From positions 1 to 64,000 of the forward strand of contig VCJN01001279.1 in the NCBI GenBank assembly GCA_006384855.1: 64,000 nucleotides of DNA. Direction: 5' to 3'. How positions within the stretch are numbered: position 1 is the stretch's first letter; each line of letters begins with the position of its first letter. Below are positions 1 through 10,250 of this stretch, one piece after another. The position numbers were made by a program, and so were the translations under genes. This DNA comes from Tetraselmis striata. Taxonomy: Eukaryota; Chlorophyta; Chlorodendrophyceae; Chlorodendrales; Chlorodendraceae. The notes under the pieces are model-generated. The model was given only the letters and a program-made list of their open reading frames with translations, was not told the origin of the DNA and searched no databases.

Positions 1-78
1 TGTGCCCCGCTCTGTGTGAGCCGCGATTCGGCCGGCTGCGCGCTGTGACGCACCGTTTTTCTCGGTCTCGTCCTGCAG

Positions 79-1965
79 GCCAGCAGCTGCCGCGCGCAGG
101 CGACAGGCGCCGGCGGAGGCCTCCCGCCGGTCGGTGCGGAACGAGGGCAGGGAGCGCCCGCAGTATAACATTTTTTTCGACGACTCGGAGCTGCGGGCGT
201 CCCGGGGCGGACACAAGCCGCGCGCTCGGCAGCGCGACCCAAGCAAGTACGCACACTGTTTTTGCGAAGAACTGCCGCCTTTTAAAAAGGAGGCCAGAAA
301 GGATTGCGTCCTGATTGGCCCCCACGGCCGGCCGCGCCTCCCTTCGCGCTGTGCGCAGGGGCCCCCGGGAGACGCCAGCCAACGCCATCGTCCCGCCCGA
401 GGAAACCATACTTGCTGCTTTGGAAGAGGCGGAGGAGGTGGCCAGCGAGCTCAATGGCCCTACGTTCGTGAAGGTCCGCCTAGTCGTCCGGCTGCCGCCC
501 GCTCGTTGCACCGGCATCCCGCCTCTGAGACACACTACCGTCCTGAGATCCCGCCCTCCCTGCACCCACCCGTGGCAGAGCATGCTCCCCTCGCACGTCT
601 CTGGCGGCTACTGGCTTCAGGCGCCCAAGGCCATGGTGCGGCACATGCCGCGCGACAAGGAGTCCTTCCCCATGGAGCATGACGGGCAGGTGTGGGACGT
701 GGTGTGGCTGCCGCGACCAGGTGGCAGCGGGGGCATGAGCGGCGGCTGGCGTACCTTTGCGATCGACATGGTAGTGCCCCTGCTATGAGTACTCACCCCT
801 CCTCTCCCCCGTTTCCTCCTTTCTCCCGCTACATGCCCTCGCCCCCTGGTTGCTGACGGAAACCCAACCTCCGTCCCCAGGAGCTCAAGGCCGGCGACGC
901 GGTTGTGTTTGAGGTCGCGAAGAAGGGGAGGGTGATGGCGCATATACGGCGGTGCGACTTCACTCCAACGGCGGAGATGATTGCCCTAGGTGTGTGGTCC
1001 AGGACATCTGCCGGGCCGGTCGCCAAGCTTGATTGGGGGCGGGGCGATCTCAAGCGCGGGGGGGGGGGGGGGGGGGGGGGGCGAAGGACTGACTGTGCGC
1101 TGTGCATCCTCGCCTTGCTCGCTTTCCGCAGCAAACGCTCACCTCACCGCCGACAGCACGACGCAGGTGGGCACCCGAGCACGTGGACCCCCCCCCCCCC
1201 CCCCCCCCCCTCTACCAGCATCGTCTGATTGGCATCGCTTCTGCGTCCCCAGAATGGCGGCGTTGAGGCGGCGGCGGACAACCCGGCCGGAGCTGCGAAG
1301 GCCGTAAAGACCGCAAGGCGGCGCGTGGCCGGGCCACGCCCTGCGATGGAGGTGGCACCCGGAAGCGGCGGCAATAAGAGGAAGGTGGGAGCGTTTCCAC
1401 AAAAGGGAATAAGTGAGCGAGAGCGGCGGCGTGGTGGGTGCGAGGGGGGGCATGGGCAGGGGTGCGTGCGCCAGTCACGCACGGTCCCTGCTGTGCCACG
1501 CTTCAGGGGGGCGCGGCGGGCGGGAAGGAGGATGTGGCGCCTGGGAGGCAGCGGAGGCGCACCAAAGGCGCGGCCACCCCCAGCACGGACCCCTTTCATG
1601 AGTCAGAGGGGGAGGAGGGGGAGGAGGAGTATACGGTGGAGGAGATAGTGGCCAAGGAGGGGAGCGGCAGGAAGACGCGCTACCTCATCAAGTGGTGGGG
1701 CTACGGCGAGGAGCACAACAACTGGGGTGAGCCCCCCCCCCCCCCCCCCCCCCCCCCCCATAAAAAAGCAATGCCCTCTGACTGGCCATTCACTGTTCAC
1801 ATCAAGCCCGGCGCATTGGCAGGGAGGGCCAACTGGCGCGGCAGAGCACCTGTCGCCCACCGCCCTGAGCGCTGCTGCGGATGTCGTTGCTGCTGCGCAG
1901 AGCCGGCGAGCAGCCTGAACAATGCGCCGTACACCTACCCCTGGCGCAGCAGCAAGGCGCCGTGA
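79..1965 (+). CDS. B3 DNA-binding domain plus chromodomain protein (5' end outside window)
   Basis: Exons read as 79-246 (start of this exon uncertain), 359-473, 579-770, 881-989, 1132-1166, 1253-1384, 1507-1726 and 1901-1965, with every junction in phase. Exons 2-4 encode a plant-type B3 domain: NGPTFVK, SMLPSHVSGGYWL, GGWRTFAID, then ELKAGDAVVFEV. This pattern is that of the B3 subgroup with a preceding glutamate-rich helix (LEEAEEVASEL). A basic, NLS-like stretch follows (1253-1384), then an acidic run and a chromodomain: EEYTVEEIVAK, RYLIKWWGYG, and W-E-P completed across the last intron. The aromatic residues expected of a methyl-lysine cage (Y, W, W) are present. TGA at 1963-1965 ends the protein shortly after the chromodomain. 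Inference: a nuclear transcription or chromatin factor coupling DNA recognition to histone-tail reading. No methionine start is visible; the gene begins upstream of the window. Confidence 0.82.
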
Positions 1966-2552
1966 CCACCGCGGCCCCAATCAACATGGCGCGGCAGCAG
2001 CGGCGGACGTGCGTCTACCCGCCAGCGGCATGCGTGCCCCCAGCCTCCAGCCTGCAGCCCCGAGCAGGGCATCTTGGCGGCACCGGCGAAGTTGCCACCG
2101 CGGTGGTGTGTAACCCACATGTTAAGGGATCGTTGCCCGAGCAGCCCCGCCCTCGGTGCCATCCCGGTTGCGGCAAAAGCAACTGCGATCACCGGCCTCC
2201 CCTGCAAATGTGTGCTTTTGCAGACCGCCCATGCATGCGGCAAATTGGGAGCCGTGCATCGAGCAGGGCTTCCCCACCCTATCCGACCGCTCCGTGTCCG
2301 GCCCTCTTGCTGCGCTTTCACTCCCTTGTACTTTATGCCCGTACTCGTACTGCAGGGGCAGTGCGTGTGCTTCAAGGGCATGTCAGCACGAGCTGCCGGC
2401 GCATGGCTTCCTAATCCACACTAGCCGAGGCGGAAAGGGGAGAAGAGGGGGGGGGGGGGGGGGGGGGGGGGCATGCTATGTATTGGCGGGCGCCCGGCCA
2501 GCAGGAGGAACACCGCAGAGTACCTACCGTCAATGTCGATCTCTTAACGTCC
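1966..2552. other. Intergenic stretch with no recognised gene
   Basis: No coding pattern could be supported here. The stretch holds a poly-G run near 2441-2470 and otherwise unremarkable mixed sequence between the B3-chromodomain gene and the R1 repeat copy. Confidence 0.5.
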
Positions 2553-2742
2553 CACTGTTGGCTACAGCGTCACTAGCCTCTAATTAGTCTTGCGGAATGC
2601 TTGGGAAATTTCCTTGATGACTGCTACAACTAAACCCTCGCCTACCTAGGGCTAACCGGATGGCTGCCTTTAACGGCCGTCGTGGGGACCCTGCAAGGGT
2701 TTCACTGGTGCCAGTCCTGTCCCGGGGACGGGAAAACAATGG
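2553..2742 (+). repeat. R1 interspersed repeat, copy 1
   Basis: This copy shares with copies near 37750, 48780, 58850, 59130 and 59410 the ordered blocks TTAGTCTTGCGGAATGCTT, CCTACC..GGGCT, ACGGCCGTCGT, GGGTTTCACTGG and CCAGTCCTGTCCCGGGG, ending in an A-rich run. It lies just 3' of the hAT-like gene stop, so it may be part of that gene's 3' untranslated region. A fixed A-rich 3' end suggests retroposition (SINE or LINE tail), but no coding part is present. Confidence 0.75.
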
Positions 2743-2890
2743 CCTACTTGAGCAGTGGGCAGCGGTGAGTCGGCATCATGCAAGCATTCCATTCTCGTCG
2801 CCAGCGACCGTAGCTTCCGCTCCAGCCGCCTGGTCATCTGGACCAAACTGTGCGCCGGCGGCCAGGGAGAGGCGGAGAACAGGCGCCGCG

Positions 2891-5800
2891 TCAGGATGCC
2901 GGCGCAGGGGCAGCTCCGCCCCGTAGCCAGTCGTCCCACTCCGCCCAGCGCAAGGAGTCGTCCACAGCGGCGGGAGGCCGTCCCAGGGCGGCGCGGATCA
3001 GGTCCAGCTGGCTCGGCGCGCCGGCAAAGTCCTGCGCGCGCCGCTGGTACGCATCGACGCGCACATCCAGCAGCCGGGCGCCGCCCTCCGCGGGGACGTC
3101 GAGCAGGCTCGCTTCGCGCCGGCGGCGGTCGGCGCCGGCGACGCCCCCGAAGGCGCCGCAGAGCCGGCGAGCCACGGTCGTCAGCTCCGGCGCGGCCTGC
3201 TGGCGGGCCGGATCCGCCCAAAACGACCCGCTGTCGGCGCCGGTGGCCGCGCCGTCCGCAAAGGCGCCCGTGCGCGAGCGGAACGCACCCAGCTGCCGCA
3301 TCGCGGCGGACGCGGCGGCGTCGTTGCCCGGGAAGAAGCGGGGCAGCACCAGCTCCGACAGCGCGGCCTCCCCCGTCCATAGGCGCTCCGGCCGCAGCGC
3401 CTGCACCGGCTCCGGCTCCAGCATCGGCGCTGGGCCGGGGCTGAGCATCCCGGCGGCCAGCGCAAGCGGGCTGACGAGCGAGGCGTGGTGGCGGGCGTAA
3501 ACAGCTCGCACGGCATCGCCATTGAGTGCGTCGCAGTCGTTGGCGGCCGCGGCGGAGGCGTCCCGGGAGGTGGCGAAGAGAGAGGCGAGGTGATGGAGCG
3601 TAGGCTGGCCGCAGGTGTTGTCCAGCACGCGCAGGGCGTCCAGCGCAGGGGACCCCACGGCCACGGCTCGGTCCAGGTCGCGGCGGGCCACCTCGCTGAA
3701 GATGAGCTCCCGCTTGAGCGCCGCGTGCGTGGTGGCAGCGGGGGCACCGTCGGATGCCAACCTGGGCAGCAGCCCCAGTGGAGGGTGGGCGGGCCGGGGG
3801 GGGGGGGGGGGGGGGGTCTGGGGGTGTCAGCAACTCATAGCAGGCAATACATGAATATTTTATTTATAGCTACAAATCAGATGTCAGCTTAAATCGAATG
3901 CGTCGCCCCATACTACGTGCATATGTCCCCCGCGAACGAGTAAAGATTACTGCTGTTCGGCTCTCCACACATAGATTACGATTACTGCAGGTAGTACTTC
4001 AATACTCAACACCTAGGGCTTAGACTGCTTACCTAAAGGGGGCCCTCTAACTGCCTGCAACTTCACGTACGTAAGGTTCCTCTCTATCCAACACCGCATC
4101 AGCCTTCACTGCAGGGATGCAGAGTATCTACGGATGATGCTGTGCGACAGTATACAGGGCCGATAATCCAACACTGCCAGCAAGAGACTTCACTCAAAAT
4201 TTGTAGACATTCATCGTGATATACAAGCAAATATATAACAAAGCATACTGCCAGCTCATACATACATACATACATAAATATCTTATAAATATATTTTATA
4301 TGTACTGCAGTGAACGAAACAATACACTGTGCCAATAAAGTATGATAATCTGCCCGTACACAGATGGAGCCTATGAGGTAATGTGTGGGACAGCGCCAAA
4401 AGGGCGCTGCATGCGGCAGGGTAGCCTCACCAGTCCTTGAGCGCCCTGCTGACCCACAGCTCCTCCAGCGCATCCCAGTCCCGGAGCAGCGCCTCCGCCA
4501 GCGCAAGCGGGCCCCCAAACGCGGTATCCACCGGCTTGAGGAGCGTGGACAGGCCGTGCGAGGCGGCGAGGGTCCGCGCGCGTGGATGCTGGGCAAGGAA
4601 GGTCGCGAGGCGGAGCGCAAGGCGCAGCGGCGTGGGGAACATGCGCGCCAGGTCGAGCAGCAGCGCCGCCCAGGCATGCGTGGCGCACGGCTGCCCAAAT
4701 AGCGGCTGCTCAGGGAAGCGCGCCTCAAGCGCCGCGAGCGCAGCGGCTGCCGCTGGGCATGGGTCGACAGTGACGACCGTGACACCCTCCGGCCCGCCGA
4801 GCGCCGTCAGCGCGGTGGTGAGCTGCTCCAGCAGCGCAGCGGGGTCCTCTGCCGCCGGCTGCCGCGGCGCCGCCACCACGACGACCGAGCCCAGGCGCGG
4901 CGCGGCGAGCAGCAGCACGCGCACGTCCGGGCTTGCGTCCGTCATCAGCGTCATGCCGGCGCCCGCCGCGATTGCGCCGGCGTGTAGCTTCTTCCGGCTG
5001 TCCGCCACCTCTTGCGTTGCGAGCTCCAGCGCCGCGCCGCCAGGGAGCAGCGCGTCGCGCGCCGGAGGGTCATACTGCTGGTGGGCCACCTGCCACGGGA
5101 CATCCCATGCAGCGGCCGCCACCACTGAGGCCTGGATGGCGAGCACAGGCAGCCATGGAGCGGACAGGCCAGGCCTTCCTGCGCTCTGCACATTGCTTCA
5201 AGAATCGCACTTGGGCTGATTACGTAGCGCTGCTGAACAATGCTCAGCCTTGGGCAGCATCTGGAAACACGCCGGCAATGCCTTGAGGGGGCCGCGCCCG
5301 CAGTGGAGAAGACACTGCAGCAGACACATCTTCGCGCGCAAACCATATGTGGCGCCAGTACGGGCGCTCTTGCACTTTGAGGAAGGCATTTTCAAAGAAC
5401 GTGCCATGCCTTTTCTGGACCATTTCTAGAAGAGAGTACGACGGGAATATGACGAATCTAAGAACGCAATGCCGGCACCCGACGTTGTTCAAAGTGCGTC
5501 GGCACCCGACCGCCTGAGACACCCAGCTACCTGGCACGATGTGATCCCAGTTGTCCGTGAGCGAATAGCAGCCCGAGGTACCCACCTATCCTAGCCTCTA
5601 GATGCCATTCACCGACCATGTACGGCATAGCGCATATACGGCACACCGACCCTCACAGTCCTAACCTGCTAGCACTGCACAGCTGGCGGCTTGCGGGTTT
5701 GGCGCTGCAAAGCGCAATTGGCTCACCGCCGTCAGCGCCTTGACGAGCTCGCGGAAGGCTGGGGTCTCGACAATGTCCACTCGCTGACAGGTTTCCGCCA

Positions 5801-8008
5801 CAAACATCATGATGGCGCGGTCTGCGCTGAGCATGGCTGCTTGATCCGGCGACTTGGGCGGGGTGGCCGCCGCCCGGGCCATCGGCATGGGCGCACTCGC
5901 AGCCGCTGCGTGGGGAGCTGCTTCGGGCTGCTTGTGCCGCGGCCGCTTGGGCTTCCGGCCGGACTGCTGTGCGGCTGCGGCCGCAGCTAGCTGTTCGAAG
6001 GGGTTCGCCGCGGGAGGCGACGCATCCGGTGGGAGTGGCGGCGGGTGGGAATGGCCGCCGGCAGCGATGGACGGGAGATGGACGCGGGGCGGACGGCCCT
6101 GGTGAGTAGCGGCAGGACCCAGTGGCGTTAGCAGTGGGGCGGTGCTCAGAAGCGAAGGATGCCCAATGTTGAGCATGGTATTGACTTCCTGGTTCACGGC
6201 GTACGCTGGATGCGGGCGGCCAATGCAACCGCGACTATGCATGTGGTGTCGCCGACGACTTGGATTAAGGAAGGGGGGGGGGGGGTTACAATAGTTGCTA
6301 ATCGAGTATGATTATTAACGGGCGGGTTCCTGGACTTCCAGGGGGACTCCATACACTCAATGCGAACAGTGGCTTTGAGGGGGAGGGGGTTGAGCCGCTT
6401 TTCACTGTAACTCACACCAATCTAGCTGGGGTGTGCCGCCCGAGTCCACGCATTTTGGGCAACCTGGGGGGGGGGGGGGGGGGGGGGGGAAGGTGCGTAT
6501 TCACCGGTTGCTACCCCCGGCTAGCCAAATGGGAGACTTCGGGCAGATAACCAATTGCAGGTACAGCTGCAACGAATGGATGCGGGCGTCTAGTATCGCG
6601 GACGGGTGGTGCGCGTTGCTGGTTGACAAAATACTCAAGTGGCGTGGATCCTGGTCCTTCCGCCAAGGCGGGCGGGTCTCGTCAGCCTGGCCAGCGTACC
6701 GGGCCCAAGCTAACTGCGATTCGGGTCGCAATAATGTGGGCAGAGATATGGAATTATATGGCGATCATGTGGAAATCGATGTAGTATTAATATCCGGGTG
6801 ACGGCGCAGTAATAAGAACACTGCGAATAAGACGCTGCTCTGCCTGCCAGAGGTCAAATTTCGTACTACGAAACTGCAGCGGAACTACGATGAATGTTCT
6901 TACAGGAGGCTAGCAAGACTTTTTTTGGGGGGCGTATAATACGCTTCGGTTCTTATTGTAGGTGCACCGAAGTCTAGCACCCGCGCAGCCTGCTACAGCA
7001 TGGCGCTCTATGTGCTGCCGGGATGGTACAAACTGTCAGCATCACGGGGAGGGAGTGCGAAATTGACACTGCGGGTGCATGGAGAGCCTTGGCCGTCGAG
7101 CGCAAGCCGGGTGGCTTATAAACCAATATAAGCGTCTGCTGAACGTAGTCATCAATACTTTCAGATTCCCAGGTGCAATTTCTTCATCTTTTCCGCTCCT
7201 CGGACATGCCTGGAGTGTAGGCAGCTGCGGTACTGCATATTTTTTCCTGAAGCATAGTCGCTAACTGTTACGAACAGAGACTGCAGTTTGACATCCGTCT
7301 TGCTGGAGTCTGGTGGCGATGTGATGACAGTGCTTGAACAGTCGCTAAGCATGACATAATAACTCATGACAGCACCCACGACAAGACACGGAAATAAGCA
7401 GTTGAATCAAGAAAAAGCTGCTGTGCGACTACTGCTTCGTACAAGCGTTGATGTACCTTCGTGACCGTAGTAGTTTAGTTTCGATGATGTACTACGCGAG
7501 GCGCAAGTACCATAGGACAGGTACCAGTACCCTGTATACGAGGTACAGCATATCACGCGCCATTATCGCGCGCGCGCCGCAATCGTACGGTAATTCGTAG
7601 CTGCTCGTCGCGGTACGGGTGCTAATCGTCATCGTGCTGTGGATATTATTTATCGTTTTGGCCGATAGCGACTGCTCAGGTACAGCCCGTCACGTTGCGC
7701 ACCTCGGTGGCCGTCGACTTGGCGCCGCGCTTCTTGGTCTCGAGCCGCACGCGATGCAACAGCATCTGCTGAGCCCGCGGGTCCGGATGGGGGCACGGTG
7801 CGACACGGACCTCGCCCTCGCGAATGTGAGTGAGATGGACTCGTATCTTCTGGGAGCCGCCGGTGAAAATCTTGCCGCAAAACTTGCAGCAATAAACGGC
7901 GCTCGTCGGCTTGCGCTCGATCACCCACATGAAGTTCTCCTCCGGGCCCCGAGGCTCAAGCGGCGTACATCCCTCTGGAAGGCCTACGAGCTGCGGTGTG
8001 GAGGCCAT
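2891..8008 (-). CDS. hAT-transposase-like protein (BED finger, DDE-type core), intact reading
   Basis: Four exons on the minus strand, 8008-7684, 6205-5727, 5089-4431 and 3761-2891, have GT-AG junctions and compatible phases and give 777 residues without a stop. Exon 1 carries a BED-type zinc finger (C41-x2-C44 with H58/H61 or C72 after GGSQKIRVHL). Exon 2 is a proline/alanine linker ending in ADRAIMMFVAETC...FRELVKALTA, the N-terminal part of the DUF659/hAT region. Exon 3 gives Y-D-P-P, LMTDASPD (candidate first acid, about D319), VVTVDP (about D377), and CATHAWAALLLDLA (the hAT C-x2-H motif). Exon 4 holds a weak C-terminal dimerisation-like stretch, FWAD...APELTTVARRLC, followed by ADRRRR where typical hAT proteins have an ERxWS-like motif. 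Either a recently active transposase or a domesticated one. Terminal inverted repeats were not found. A 9.3-kb foldback element sits 174 bp upstream of the start codon. Confidence 0.75.
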
Positions 8009-8172
8009 CCCGCTCGTTTGGTTGTGGCGTTGTGCCGATTCAAGGGCAGGCGCTGTCGCTGTCGCAGTCGTTCGCTGCCAATAACGCCGGATATGCCGGC
8101 CGTCGCGCCCCTGCGCTCACACTCCTTGTTGCACGCCGCCTCGCCCGCGCAGCACGCGCCATGGCCTGGAGG

Positions 8173-8181
8173 GTGAGGGCG
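8173..8181. repeat. Candidate 9-bp target-site duplication, left copy
   Basis: GTGAGGGCG here is repeated at 17507-17515, immediately outside the other end of the giant inverted repeat. Nine-base duplications are known for foldback and Mutator-like elements. The first six element bases on each side do not match each other, so the exact edge could differ by a few bases. Confidence 0.5.
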
Positions 8182-8599
8182 AGGCATGGAAAAATGAATA
8201 AACGTGTCTTCTCACTGCCACAGAAGCATTTATTATTAAGCCGGACACTGAACCGCGCGGTGCGCGCCAATGTACCCCGGTCCTCGCTCTCCTTGCGTCC
8301 CTGGCGGGGCGCGTATAACCTAGCGCCACACCCGCACAGCTAGGGCTTACACGCCCAGCCGCGCGGTGCAACGATATCGCGGTACAACGATATATGGTCA
8401 GATGTAGTCATCTAGAGGTTTACAGTACTTAGCAATGTTGTACTGCGCACGATCCCCGCGGTCGGCGCACGGACTGGGGCCTGCCGGCCCGCACCAGCAC
8501 CACGACCTGAGGGATCCGCCCTCGGGCACCGGCACTCTCTGCTTTGCGCTCGCCTCAACCGGCTCGCGCAAGCAGTCTCGACTCTAGCAGTCGAGCAGA

Positions 8600-9869
8600 G
8601 TGTCAGCTTACTCTATGCCGACTCGGACCCGAGCCTCAGCCTCCCGAGACGCTACACCTTCCCCACCCCGCGACAGCAGGATGCCCCCTCGTCCTGTACC
8701 GGAAGACGCCCTAGTCGACGACGCCCCGGGCGGCGCCACTGCGGCATCCATCGCGGAATTGGAGAAACGCCTGACGGCCCAAGCGGAAGCCCTGGAGAAG
8801 CGGCTGGCCGAGCAGTTCGAGGCGGCTACGGCCGCCTTACTCGCTCGACTGGCCCCTCCCGTGCTATCGCCTCCTCCCAAAGGCACCCAGCCAGCCATTC
8901 CCGCGGGCGCGCCTACGCCCGAGGGTGGTGAGCAAGGAGCGCAAGAGCCCCTTCCTGCTGAGCTAGACGCACTCGACACCGAGCTCGAGTACGTCGACTT
9001 CGCCTACTTCGGTCAAGTCCCCCCTTCCGGTCTGGAGCCACCCCCACGCGACGGCGACGAGCCTCGCTTGTGGATTCTGACCGGCGACGACACCGAATTG
9101 GCAAAACGCCTGACGGCCCAAGCAATAGCCCTGGAGAAGCGGCTGGCCGAGCAGTTCGAGGCGGCTACGGCCGCCTTACTCGCTCGACTGGCTCCTCCCC
9201 GTGCTATCGCCTCCTCCCAAAGGCACCCAGCCAGCCATTCCCGCGGGCGCGCCTGCGCCCGAGGGTGGTGAGCAAGGAGCGCAAGAGCCCCTTCCTGCTG
9301 AGCTGGACGCACTCGACACCGAGCTCGAGTACGTCGACTACGCCTACTTCGGTCAAGTCCCCCTTTCCGGTCTGGAGCCACCCCCACGCGACGGCGACGA
9401 GCCTCGCTTGTGGATTCTGACCGACGACACCGCCGCCCGCGGCCTCGCGGAGCAGCGGGGTCTGACAGCGTACGACAAGTACCAGTATCTTCGCTGTTAT
9501 GCTAAGGCCTGCGGCCAATCCCTGGCGGTACGGCCGTCACTGCAGTACAGTGTACAGTACCTGGGCCGCCCGTCCCGCGCACGGCGCCCGCGCCCGGGCT
9601 CTGGAGCGCCCTGGACGGTGTCGATGGCGGCCGAGCCCCACCTTCTTGCCGACCTCTCTCCGGCGCCGGCCTGCCGACCAAGTTTTGGAGCGTCTCCCCG
9701 CTGGAGCCTTCCGCCGCTTGGTCCTTTTCAGCCACTCCCACTGACTGGCTGCGGGACGCCCGCCTGGCGGCGGGCGCCCAGCCGCCCCCCAGTGTCGCGT
9801 GGGCATCGCACAGGTTGCGCAAAGGCGCGGCCTCGGCAGCGAGCTGCTATGCTGCGTTTCTGCTGCTAG
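8600..9869 (+). pseudogene. Gag-like coiled-coil reading frame with internal duplication and frameshift
   Basis: The frame starts at 8600 and encodes a serine/proline-rich N-terminus, a heptad-like coiled coil (EKRLTAQAEALEKRLAEQF), and an acidic segment (LDALDTELEYVDFAYF). A 339-bp block (8756-9094) is repeated almost exactly at 9095-9433. The second copy has one extra C in CTCCTCCCCGTG, which breaks the frame. The downstream frame (9201 on) continues with the same protein and a terminal region RGLAEQRGLTAYDKYQYLR. The position inside a unit bounded by long direct repeats suggests a retroelement Gag-like product, but no zinc knuckle, protease or polymerase is present, so the function is unproven. 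Confidence 0.45.
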
Positions 9870-9954
9870 CTCGTCCCCGTCCGGCCACTACACTTCGCTA
9901 CCTGTGCAAGCCTTTGGCTTTCTTCTCTGGCAAATCGTGCCTCCTTGGGTAAAT

Positions 9955-10250
9955 GGTCAGATGTAGTCATCTAGAGGTTTACAGTACTTAGCAATGTTGT
10001 ACTGCGCACGATCCCCGCGGTCGGCGCACGGACTGGGGCCTGCCGGCCCGCACCAGCACCACGACCTGAGGGATCCGCCCTCGGGCACCGGCACTCTCTG
10101 CTTTGCGCTCGCCTCAACCGGCTCGCGCACCCACCCACCCACAGCCATCTTTCTGCGCTAGGAGACACCCAGGCCAAGCCTGTGGTTCTCGTCTTAGCCT
10201 CCAATGTAAGCGAGCTGACATTCTTTGGCAAATCGTGCCTCCTTGGGTAA
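9955..10250. repeat. Short second unit of the nested insertion
   Basis: The first ~175 bp duplicate 8395-8570 and the last ~27 bp duplicate 9928-9954, with about 95 bp of different sequence between. It looks like an internally deleted or solo version of the preceding unit. The two units are joined head to tail at GGGTAAATGGTCAG. Confidence 0.6.

Larger units (their letters stand above)
8395..10250. mobile_element. Nested insertion of two tandem units within the left arm
   Basis: The partner arm preserves the uninterrupted site (AACGATATATCGTTTC near 17310-17323), so the insert edges are visible: it starts TGGTCAGATGTAGTC and ends CCTTGGGTAAA. It consists of unit 1 (8395-9954) and a short unit 2 (9955-10250). 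Both units begin with the same ~175 bp (8396-8570 and 9957-10130, essentially identical) and end with the same ~27 bp (GGCAAATCGTGCCTCC...). Unit 1 contains a gag-like reading frame; unit 2 contains only ~100 unrelated bases. This could be an LTR-type element with rearranged ends or two related elements in tandem. Any target duplication is at most 2 bp (AT). Family not identified. Confidence 0.65.

Noticed and set aside
2670-3833. Long minus-strand frame of 387 codons overlapping the last hAT exon
   Set aside because: It is an arginine/alanine-rich shadow frame of GC-rich coding DNA; the frame of exon 3761-2891 joins in phase with the other hAT exons.
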